Below, piece by piece: positions 56,140 through 64,000 of a stretch of 64,000 nucleotides of DNA (positions are counted from its first letter, which is position 1; each line of letters begins with the position of its first letter). Origin of the DNA: Maniola hyperantus (lineage: Eukaryota > Arthropoda > Insecta > Lepidoptera > Nymphalidae); contig NC_048561.1 of assembly GCF_902806685.2 (NCBI RefSeq), forward strand, positions 124,001 through 188,000. The letters are read 5' to 3'. The notes beneath the pieces were generated by a model. That model was given only the letters and a program-made list of their open reading frames with translations. It did not search any database and was not told the DNA's origin. The position numbers and the translations under genes were made by a program.

Positions 56140-56494
56140 CAGGGTGTAACCAGAACGCTAGCAAACACTTAGCGTTATTGTTATGCTACCTAAACACAAT
56201 CTAATATCAATAACCATTTGCCTCATTTTGTAGTTTGTAATTCAGTATTTTTCAAACCAAAATTCAGGTCAATGCCCCACTTACGACGCGAAATTGTCTC
56301 AAGTGGCCTACTTACGCAACGTTCGTTGACCTCTAGCATGAGTAGATGTTTTGTTTGTAATATATCGTAAATTTTTACAAAATTATATGACTTTTTTTAT
56401 ATTTCTTTTCGCGTTTTATTTTTTGTGGTCAATCAAATCTGTAATCAGTACTATTACCGGTCTTCGTTTTTTCCAGCGTTCTGATTACACCCTG
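56140..56494. repeat. M5 TIR element, uninterrupted 355-bp copy
   Basis: cagggtgtaaccagaacgct and agcgttctgattacaccctg are the ends; tata flanks both sides. It has no coding capacity. Confidence 0.9.
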
Positions 56495-57169
56495 TATAGG
56501 TGTGTAAATAATAAAAAAGAAAATGCTACTCATTTTATAGAAATTTGGACTTGTTGCCAATGCTATCCAAAAATAGATTTTTATTGGTAAAAAAAATACT
56601 GCAAATAATGGTTTGGGAACAACGAGTAATTAAAAAAAACACGACTGCCGTGCAAAAACAAACTAAAAAGTTAAAAAATCACATTTAAAAATGGCGTCAT
56701 ACAGTCGCCATATTGACTTTTTTTTCAAAAAATTTATAGAGACTGTCTCTAAATCTGTTAAGAGCATTTAAGAGTTATGGTGGAATAAAGAAACTTACAT
56801 ACAAACTTACAAAACGTGTAAAATTTGCGATAATTATAATAGTAAAAAAGGTGAAAAAAATTAAAATGTTTGTTTATTTTTAACCAAAATAAAATGATTG
56901 GAATGTCAAAAATTTGGAAAAAATCGATGAAAGGCACGATTTGCTTGGTTATCATTAAAACTATTTTCGGGTACAAAAATATACACGCTTATAAAATACT
57001 GTGTAGATTTCTACCATTTAGTAGAAAACGCATTCACATTGCAACATTAACCTAATCATAAGTACTACGAAGGCGAGTGTTGCCACACCTTAAGGTAAAT
57101 GCATGCATTTTTAAATATTTTAAATTTATTATTTACATCATCATACCATAAAAAACGTTATATATCACT
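56495..57169. other. no feature recognised
   Basis: AT-rich intergenic DNA with only short chance frames. Confidence 0.4.
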
Positions 57170-57245
57170 CGTGAAAATGTATATCGTGATTGAAGGACAA
57201 ACCAACAAACACTTTTACATTTATAATATTATATGGGTAGTGATA
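57170..57245 (+). repeat. LepA2 3' fragment
   Basis: cgtgattgaaggacaaacca to tatgggtagtgat. Confidence 0.75.
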
Positions 57246-57324
57246 AGGTACTAAATGATCTTGGGACTTTAAAACATGTGGGTTTTTTCGCGAAAAATCA
57301 TAAACTTTTTGTGTTTAAAAAAAC

Positions 57325-57765
57325 CCCGGCCAAGTGCGAGTCAGGCTCGCGCAATGAGGGTTCCGTACTACAGTAGTATTTTTGCGACATTTTGCAGGAT
57401 AATTCAAAAACTATGATACATAAAGATAAATAAATATCTGTTTTAGAATGCACAGGTGAAGACCTTTCATATGATACCCCACTTGATATAGTTATCTTAC
57501 TTCGAAAATTGAAAATACTAATTATTAGTTCATTTAATTTCTTTTGTGTGATGTAAGCCTAAATTCACGGTTTTCAGATTTTTTCCCAAATGTCAGCTAT
57601 AATATCTAACTATCTACCTGCCAAATTTCATGATTCTATGTCAACGGGAAGTACCCTGTAGGTTTCTTGACAGACAGACGGACAGACAGACAGATAGACA
57701 AACAGACAACAAAGTGATCCTATAAGGGTTCCGTTTTTCCTTTTGAGGTACGGAACCCTAAAAAC
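57325..57765 (+). repeat. LepC, full-length reference copy
   Basis: ggccaagtgcgagtcaggct, catatgataccccacttgat, ttctatgtcaacgggaagta, (gaca)n, tttgaggtacggaaccct. Confidence 0.93.
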
Positions 57766-57769
57766 AAAC

Positions 57770-57912
57770 AAGTTTTTGATTTTTCGGGATAAAAGTAGCC
57801 TATGGCGACCCCGGGGTCCAAGCTATCTCTGTATCAAACTTTGTCAACATAGTTGCGCCTTGAAAAGGTGGCAGACAGATATACACTTTCACATAATATA
57901 TTAGTATATTTA
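57770..57912 (+). repeat. LepA copy, 5' truncated and diverged
   Basis: tttttcgggataaaagtagc to cactttcacataatatatta. Confidence 0.78.
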
Positions 57913-58189
57913 TAAAGTATGACTTTAAATAAATGATAATTTAGGTATACTTATCGATTGATAAAGATTACGAAAAAAACTATTCCAATTTAAATGACAC
58001 GCACATTCCCTATCATAAGATAATAATAAACTACATCCAAAAATACTAGTACTATTCAGGCATTTTGATTATTTATATACTACTGGCCTTAAAAATATAT
58101 CAAAAAAATACCACTGTATGGCGAACACAGAATTCAAGATAGCTTATAGAAATGGTAAAGGAGTCAGAGAAATCGCGGCGCAGGTGTCA

Positions 58190-58260
58190 CTATAGCCCAT
58201 CCGCCGAATCAAGTTAGTATAGCGCTCTCTCTGTTACACAATCTGTATAATATAACATTC
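58190..58260. repeat. M8 inner-element fragment
   Basis: catccgccgaatcaagttag then tagcgctctctctgttacac, as at the right arm of the element at 51175-51460. Confidence 0.5.
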
Positions 58261-58389
58261 AAAGTGCTGACTGACTGACTGACTTTTTTTTTAACTTCTT
58301 TATTTCACCAAATAATAATTATACAATTTTCCGCTTGACATCCGGAAACTCTCTTGAGTTTATATTTATATGGATGTTGACTGACTTTT

Positions 58390-58562
58390 TTTTTTTTAAA
58401 GAATATTAGCCATGTTAAATGACTAATATTCCCCTTTCCTCTCCAACTAAGCGTCAGGCTTGTGCTAGGAGTAGGTACGACAATAGTGCAACGGGCGGGG
58501 TTTGAACCGTCGACCTTTCGGTTTTCAGTCCACTCCTATACCGGTTGAGCTATTGAGGCTTT
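58390..58562 (-). repeat. SINE-1 copy, full length
   Basis: agaatattagccatgttaaa to gttgagctattgaggct; the B box is ggggtttgaaccgtcg in reverse. Confidence 0.88.
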
Positions 58563-58662
58563 ATATATCAATGCATTTATATAGCTAAAATTGGCTTACG
58601 TCGTCCCCGTATTAAGGAACAGCGGATACCATTTCTATTACATTTAGAATTCTGTGTTTGTT

Positions 58663-58795
58663 TAGTACGCGACAGGTGGAGATGGCAATCGGGGAGGGAA
58701 CGCCCCGCACGCCCGCACAGCTTGCGCGCTAACTGCGTGCGGGCGAGGGCCACCACCGCATACCACGATTGCCATCTCGACCTGTCGCGTCTTAT
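58663..58795. repeat. M1 TIR element
   Basis: tacgcgacaggtggagatgg against ccatctcgacctgtcgcg. Confidence 0.88.
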
Positions 58796-58924
58796 AGTAA
58801 ATACTAGAAAAATATCATGGATTGCGATTGTCGCAACAGTTCTATAATACAGCGATCTACCTAATCTCACTTTTGCAATATAATTACTATTGTGACACTA
58901 TGTACAAGTTAACACTAAAAATCC

Positions 58925-59310
58925 CTATTTTAAACTGTTATCAAAAAAGCTACCATTTTGTACCGGTTTTCTATCAAAAATATTTCTAATGGTAGAAAAA
59001 ATGCTACCACGATCGTATAAAACTTACTTGATGTAGGTAATATTTAGATTTTCTACCATTATATTGTATTTTGAGGTTTCTACTATTCATTTTTTTATAT
59101 AAAATAGTAGTCATTTTCAATCAGGTTATGTAATTTATGGTAAGGTTAGTCTATCAAACTACGGTCTGATAATAAAATTCTGCACTACGATAGAAAATTT
59201 CTGTTCATTTTTGTCTACAATGGTAGAAAACTGTGTACAGTCAGTATCAAATTTCTACCACAATGGTAGAAAATCCCAACTATTTTTAAAATCCTACCAA
59301 ACTAGTAGGA
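58925..59310. repeat. cluster of tggtagaa/ttctacca motifs beside the zinc-finger gene
   Basis: At least eight copies of the heptamer-octamer and its complement occur, some as inverted pairs (ttctaccacaatggtagaaa near 59251). Text of the same kind recurs at 60590-60750 on the other side of the last exon. Confidence 0.65.
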
Positions 59311-59318
59311 TATTGTGA

Positions 59319-59497
59319 CTAGCTATTCGGCGGGTAGTCAGCCCAGGAGCAAAACCAGTTGTAATTGAACATGGCGGCGTAGGGATGTTTCCTCTTCTTG
59401 TGGAGTCGGAGGGATTCTTCTGACGCGTACCAGTACTGCGGGAACTTGTCGAACGGAAACCTCTCGGATTCTTTCACGAATGGCTCCGTTGAGTTCA
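59319..59497 (-). CDS. C2H2 zinc-finger protein, last coding exon
   Basis: The acceptor gtttccag precedes 59497; with one carried base the exon encodes residues 305-363 and the stop TAG (59321-59319). It contains a finger-like helix ending HKKRKH (H337, H342). If these pair with C298/C301 the finger would have a 35-residue loop, which is non-standard; it may be a degenerate or atypical finger. The tail is WFCSWADYPPNS. No canonical AATAAA is obvious in the next ~400 bp downstream on this strand. Confidence 0.8.
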
Positions 59498-59908
59498 CTG
59501 GAAACAAACAAAATCATTGTATACTTCCATACAAGGTCGGTCGGAGAGTGTATAAGTTCGTCACAATCAAAGATAGATGGCGCTGTCGTACATTGCGTTG
59601 CACTTAACTTTTTATATTTCTTGCATTTCACGAAGTCGAGTGACTTATGCTTGTGTTTAAGTCGTATCGGTATACGTAAGGTAAATGTGCTTTTGCGAGC
59701 GCTTGCTTGTGACTGATTGGTCCGACATGCACGCACACTTACGTAATGTTCGTGTAAACGACATAACCACAACTTAAGTTCACTAGCCTTTGTGAATTGC
59801 AAGAACTGTAGCTTAAGGAGGCATATTATGTGGAGTCAAGTATTAATTGTTGTTGTTCTCGACATAAATAACCATACGACTAGTGAGAGTGACCTGAAGT
59901 ATCATTTA

Positions 59909-60392
59909 CGTGTACACACTACACATTGTACGTGGCGAGTACACTGTACACACTACACATTGTAAGTGGCGAGTACACTGTACACACTACACATTGTACG
60001 TGGCGAGTACACTGTACACACTACACATTGTACGTGGCGAGTACACTGTACACACTACACATTGTACGTGGCGAGTACACTGTACACACTACACATTGTA
60101 CGTGGCGAGTACACTGTACACACTACACATTGTACGTGGCGAGTACACTGTACACACTACACATTGTACGTGGCGAGTACACTGTACACACTACACATTG
60201 TACGTGGCGAGTACACTGTACACACTACACATTGTACGTGGCGAGTACACTGTACACACTACACATTGTACGTGGCGAGTACACTGTACACACTACACAT
60301 TGTACGTGGCGAGTACACTGTACACACTACACATTGTACGTGGCAAGTACACTGTACACACTACACATTGTACGTGGCGAGTACACTGTACA
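59909..60392. repeat. 34-bp tandem array in the last zinc-finger intron, about 14 units
   Basis: The unit is gtacgtggcgagtacactgt then acacactacacatt, almost invariant (single changes near 59964 and 60344). Because 34 is 1 modulo 3 and no frame has a stop, all three + frames are open (up to 175 codons); these are not genes. The unit holds near-palindromic gtacactgtac. Confidence 0.95.
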
Positions 60393-60589
60393 GACAGGTT
60401 GTTACTTCTTAGTCTAAAAGGGGTTACTTCATTATAAACAATTTTAAGTGAAACAAAACAAACCTTAAATATGTATAACGTACTAAATAGTAGCATTTTC
60501 TAGCATTGCCAACCATCATATCATTACAATTTCATGTAAGATATTACTAACCTAGAATTTATAGATTTTTTTTTGCATTAGAGCTAATT

Positions 60590-60750
60590 AAAACTACCAT
60601 GAGGTAATAACTTTCTACCATTGGTAGGAATTTCCTGCTACTCACAAATTATTTAATATACAGTCTAGTCTATTATTAATATTCAAACCTAAAACTAAAA
60701 CTTCCTACCATTGGTACAAAAATCCTACCATATTGGTAGAAATATTTCCA
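60590..60750. repeat. second cluster of ctaccattggtag motifs
   Basis: taccatgaggta, ctaccattggtaggaa, ctaccattggtac and ctaccatattggtagaa lie just downstream of the zinc-finger exon 4 donor on its strand. Confidence 0.65.
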
Positions 60751-60755
60751 CTAAC

Positions 60756-60942
60756 CTGGCGGTAGACAGTAGACACAGAATATCCTGTGCTTCCGGCTCT
60801 CGTGCTGCTCCAGATGCTTCTTGTGTTGTTTCTTGCGGATGGACACGTGCGGGCAGCACGGGCAGGGGATGGCGACGTCCTTGGGCACGCTGCCGTGGCG
60901 CTCCGCGGCGTGGCTTACTAATGTTGACACCACGCGATAGCC
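60756..60942 (-). CDS. C2H2 zinc-finger protein, exon 4 (end of finger 1, finger 2)
   Basis: The acceptor ctgcctag precedes 60942 and the donor GTTAGT follows 60756. The exon completes finger 1 (C237-x2-C240-x12-H253-x4-H258) and encodes finger 2 (C269-x2-C272-x12-H285-x3-H289), then a third Cys pair C298/C301 (FCVYC). Its GC content is far above the flanking introns. The matching finger geometry across the splice junction is strong support for the exon model. Confidence 0.88.
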
Positions 60943-61081
60943 CTAGGCAGAAATCAAGGAAAATTAAACTCCAAAATCCAGATACGCAAAGATCATCATG
61001 TCTAGGGAGGTATCCTATAGGTTTTAATTCCCCTGAATTGACAGACTCGAGTCGTGTCACACGACAGACAGACCACGAAGT

Positions 61082-61357
61082 GGTACTGATTCTGAACAAC
61101 TCAATTTTAAAGTAGTCGCATCCTCTTCTTACTAATGTAATATGAAAAGGTTGACAGTTATAAATTTAATTTAGGGTTCTCAAAGCTCGTGACTCAAGCT
61201 GCCAGTCACAAGCCTATTGTTTAAATTTTTAGCGTGCACTAATATTTAGAGTCTTTAGATGTAAAATTCATGTTTTGTCCTTTTTTTGTAATATTAAAAG
61301 GAAAAAGATGCAGATACTCTTAGTTTAGTTTAAAGAAAGACAACAGAATCGGCGTCA
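61082..61357. repeat. M4 TIR element in a zinc-finger intron
   Basis: actgattctgaacaactcaa against acaacagaatcggcgtcagt, aligned throughout with the copy at 44615. Confidence 0.85.
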
Positions 61358-61389
61358 GTGCGTGCGTATAGTGAATAAAAAGAAATTAC

Positions 61390-61520
61390 CTTAAAGCAGT
61401 GTTCACAGCGGTAGGGGAAGCTCTTCCACTTGGGGTTCTTCTTCCGGCTGAACACCATCCGGTAGGGCTCCGCCGGGAACCAGTCCAGGGGGTCCAGCTG
61501 TAGCTCCACCAGCTCCGTCC
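61390..61520 (-). CDS. C2H2 zinc-finger protein, exon 3 (first half of finger 1)
   Basis: With the carried base the exon gives 44 codons (residues 199-242), ending ...PYRCEHCFK at donor GTAATT. The Cys pair C237/C240 belongs to a C2H2 finger whose two His are encoded by the next exon, so the intron splits finger 1. Basic and aromatic residues (YRMVFSRKKNPKWKSFPY) precede the finger. Confidence 0.85.
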
Positions 61521-62000
61521 CTGGAACACAAGCAGGTTTCCACATCATTCAGCCCAGGGAAGGTGCATGTGGTATACCTCATTGCTGAGGGTCGAGACTC
61601 CGTCCCATTAATAACATAATGGTAGGAGTTCTCATGGTATAGTAATGTGGTGGGTTCCTAGTTTCCTCTGCGTACAACTTGACTCATAGAACAAGTTTTT
61701 CAGGGTTTTAGTTCTTAGAAAAATAAAGCAATGTTACCTACTAGTGGTTAAGACTTCAGCCTCCTCTCTGAGACTAGGCCTAAGGGCCTAAGGCCTAAGG
61801 GCTAAGGGTGGCTGTTCACTGAAGCGGAGATGTGCATAATTGACCTATCAGACTTTTTTCAAATGACGGAATAAAATTATCACGTTATTTACCGACAATC
61901 TGATCGACATATTTCCACTCCACTCTGCTTCAGTGGACAGGCACCCTTAATCTGGGGTACGATCCCGAGAGAACTTTTCACAGTGACTGACGCTTAAGGA

Positions 62001-62314
62001 CAACGTTGCGTAAGTAGGCCACTCGGAGTCAATGTCGCGTCGTAGGTGGAGCATTGAACCGAGTTTTGCTCGCTATACATTGCGGGTTTGAAAAATACAT
62101 AATCACTAAAACTACAAAATGAGGCAAATGGTTATTGGTATTGGATTGTGTTTAGATAGTATGTATGTATGTATGTATGTATATACTTTATTGCACCACA
62201 GAAACACAAATGACAGGTTACAAAAAGAAATCTTAATAAGTAGGTACAAAAAGGCGGTCTTATCGCTATAGTATAACAATAACGCTAAGGTTTTGCTAGC
62301 GTTCTGGTCACACT
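62001..62314 (-). repeat. M5 copy, split by a LINE-type tail, ending at a splice donor
   Basis: gtaagtaggccactcggagt to gctagcgttctggtcacact. An insert of about 120 bp (62157-62275) has a gcaataaagtatatac-type end on the minus strand followed by (catac)n, with atagt-like flanks. Confidence 0.8.
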
Positions 62315-62317
62315 TAC

Positions 62318-62426
62318 CTGGTGGTAGTTTGAGCTGAAGCCTGGGTTCGGGCAGCGGCGGGGGGACGGTGACGGTGGTGAGGGTGGTGTTGGCCGCCAGC
62401 AGGCTCGTGAGGATTGTGTTCTGTGC
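62318..62426 (-). CDS. C2H2 zinc-finger protein, exon 2 of those visible
   Basis: The exon encodes AQNTILTSLLAANTTLTT and then a Pro/Leu-rich run ending KLPPG. The acceptor tttgcag precedes 62426 and the donor GTAAGT follows 62318; one base is carried to the next exon. An M5 transposon end begins about 4 bp inside the intron after the donor. Confidence 0.8.
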
Positions 62427-62514
62427 CTGCAAACAAATAATGTAAGTTTGCTGACTATGGTCATGAAATGAGGAGATCCGTAGGAGAACTAGAGTAACCT
62501 ACATAGCTCAACGG

Positions 62515-62690
62515 GTTCCGAAGCCGAAATGGCAATGGGCAGGGCACATAGATCGTACAACCGATATACGCTGGGGTCCCAAGGTGGTACAACGGCGACC
62601 TCGCACCGGAAAACACAGCGTTGGGACAATAGGTAGACAGACAACATCAGACAAATCCCTGGAAGCTGCTGGATAGCAGCAGTGGCGTGT
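62515..62690 (+). mobile_element. RTE-like LINE, RT C-terminus remnant
   Basis: The + frame reads KWQWAGHIDRTTDIRWGPKV and onward, the conserved tail region of RTE-clade polyproteins, ending in a degraded DD-like stretch (TTSDKSLEAAG). No full domain remains. Confidence 0.7.
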
Positions 62691-62895
62691 GGAATAAATG
62701 GCGGTCCCGGGTTCGATTTCTGGCAGCGGCAATTTGGGACATAACAGAGTTCAATCCTGAAATTTCTTTTCTGAAAAAATTATTTGCTTCAACGGTGAAG
62801 TATCGAGAGGAAACCTGCATGCCTGTGAAACATCAGTAGTGTATGAAGTACCAATCCACACTGGGCCAACATGGTGGACTAGGGCCTGAATCATG
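62690..62895 (+). repeat. SINE-2 copy, diverged
   Basis: cccgggttcgatttctggca, caacggtgaag, aggaaacctgcatgcctgtg, to ggtggactagggcctgaatc. Confidence 0.8.
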
Positions 62896-63052
62896 ATGAA
62901 CACACTCACAGCTCTGTTGGTGAAGCTTTTTCAGCATTAGCTTGCAGTTACCTTACATATTATATTAAAATACTCCTTTAGTGTGATGCAACAACAAACA
63001 GCGCCATCTATTTTAGCATTGTGGAACTAAATAAAGTTGAACTAATAAATAC

Positions 63053-63538
63053 CTGTATTACAGCTCCTTGGGTGAAACTATGTGTCAGTATTTTAGGTTT
63101 GCGCTTGTAACCCTTGGGAGGACCCCTCTTCTTAGCGATTTCTCCATTCTTCTTGTATCTCACTACTTCTCCGTCCACAGGTTTGGTTACAGGCGTTATA
63201 GTTAACTTGGCAGGCAACGAGTAACGACTGTGCAAACTTTTAACGATATTATTGGTGTGCAAGTTATTAGTTGCAAACGCTAACGGATTAGCTAGATTCA
63301 ACGGGTTGTTAACGAACTTTGGTAACGTGTTAGTGGTAGTTGGGAATATGGTTAAGGACTTTGGTACAGACGCGGAGAACGCCGGTATCTGATACACTTG
63401 TAAGTTGAACTCCGGAGTGAGTTTGAGACGCTTTGAGGTTGGTTCCTCATCGCTGGAGTCTGATTGGTTGAGAGGGTCTTTGTCCGACGTCCTGAACGGC
63501 TCCGAGTGGAGGGAGTCTGCTTCTTGGATGCAAAACAT
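63053..63538 (-). CDS. C2H2 zinc-finger protein, first exon visible (acidic patch, NLS, AT-hook-like)
   Basis: On the minus strand an acceptor ttgcag directly precedes ATG at 63538. The exon has 162 codons in phase 0 and ends at donor GTATTT (63052-63047). It encodes an acidic SDSSDEEP stretch, then KRLKL (possible nuclear localisation signal, residues 36-40), a Thr/Asn-rich linker and a basic KKRGPPKGYKRKPK segment (residues 136-149) resembling an AT-hook. The joined gene (five exons here, all phases matching) gives 363 residues with two standard C2H2 fingers, suggesting a nuclear DNA-binding protein. The acceptor before the ATG means upstream exons probably lie beyond the window, so this Met may be internal. 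I cannot name the orthologue. Confidence 0.8.
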
Positions 63539-63560
63539 CTGCAATGTGGAAATACAAATC

Positions 63561-63775
63561 TAAATATATAAAATGAAAAGGTGACTGACTGACTGATCAA
63601 CGCACAGCTCAAAATACTGGACGGATTGGGCTAAAATTTCGCATGCAGATAGCTATTATGACGTAGACATCTGCTAAGAAAGGATTTTTAAAAATTCCAC
63701 CGCTAAGGGGGTAAAATAGGATTTTGAAATTTGTGTAGTCCACGCAGACGAAGTCGCGAGCATAAGCTAGTCATT
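63561..63775 (-). repeat. LepB copy, full length
   Basis: aaatgaaaaggtgactgact to gaagtcgcgagcataagcta, starting about 20 bp from the acceptor of the zinc-finger exon. Confidence 0.92.
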
Positions 63776-63787
63776 ACTATAATAAAT

Positions 63788-63950
63788 AGCCTCGATAGCT
63801 CAATGGTAAGAGGTGTGGACTGAAATCCTATAGGTTGCCGGTTCAAAGTGTTGTGCCCACTCCAAGCACAAGCTTTACACTTACTTGGAGGGGAAAGGGG
63901 AATATTGAGAGGGGAGACATCATGATTGTCAACTTGGTTAGTATTTTTTT
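63788..63950 (+). repeat. SINE-1 copy
   Basis: gcctcgatagctcaatggta, B box gccggttcaaag, body ccactccaagcacaagcttt, ending aggggaaaggggaatatt. Confidence 0.82.
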
Positions 63951-64000
63951 TTAAACTAAAGTTGCAACATGGTTGTTTAGGCAGATCATAGATTAAGGAT

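Noticed and set aside
59910..60437. Three overlapping plus-strand ORFs of 148-175 codons
   Set aside because: They are the three frames of the 34-bp array; all are open because the unit lacks stops.
60711..61115. 134-codon plus-strand ORF across 60.7-61.1 kb
   Set aside because: It is the antisense of zinc-finger exon 4 plus intron; the minus strand carries the matching finger geometry and splice sites.

Overview
The window is nuclear DNA of an insect, almost certainly a moth or butterfly. The evidence is spliceosomal introns, an insect-type neuralized gene, and a dense load of short interspersed repeats of the kind that fills lepidopteran introns. No bacterial feature, rRNA, canonical tRNA gene or CRISPR array is visible.

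Gene layout. (1) neuralized (neur), + strand, spans about 3966-47768 in four coding exons (3966-4173, 45277-45449, 45847-46956, 47289-47768). All junctions are GT/AG and in phase, and together they encode 656 aa: a polybasic N-terminus, NHR1, NHR2 and a C-terminal RING. Intron 1 is about 41.1 kb and holds most of the window. A possible alternative first exon lies at 5045-5087. (2) A small secreted-protein gene (14731-15372, +, 213 aa) is nested in neur intron 1, with a TATA box and a poly(A) signal. (3) A C2H2 zinc-finger gene lies on the - strand (63538 down to 59319, five exons in the window, 363 aa visible). It converges on neur and probably continues upstream beyond the window. (4) A short Cys-containing minus-strand frame (33901-34131) is only a weak candidate.

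Tandem arrays. There are a 38-bp array (28343-30840, about 66 units), a 33/32-bp array with higher-order structure (37850-42298, about 136 units), and a 34-bp array in the last zinc-finger intron (59909-60392, about 14 units). Each gives long spurious reading frames because the unit lacks stop codons in some frames.

Interspersed repeats. Family labels used here are local. LepA begins with a gcgacttcgtccgcgtgga-like motif and ends in gacagacacactttcgcattt-like sequence. LepA2 has the same start but a cgttgcgacgtgattgaagg 3' half. LepB starts the same way, then has a cccccttaggggttgaa core and ends in (agtc)n plus accttttcctttta. LepC runs from ggccaagtgcgagtcaggct to tttgaggtacggaaccct. SINE-1, SINE-2 and SINE-3 are tRNA-derived-looking elements with B-box-like ggttcga/ggttcaa motifs. 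M1 to M9 are non-coding elements with terminal inverted repeats (TIRs). There are also LINE remnants: an R1-like RT tail, RTE-like RT C-termini and several 3' tails. Many elements are nested, and two carry clear 8-bp target duplications. Class assignments for LepA, LepB and LepC are left open.

How the genes relate: neur is an E3 ubiquitin ligase of the Notch pathway that acts on Delta. The nested secreted protein and the zinc-finger gene have no visible functional link to it; what the sequence shows is physical nesting and convergence.
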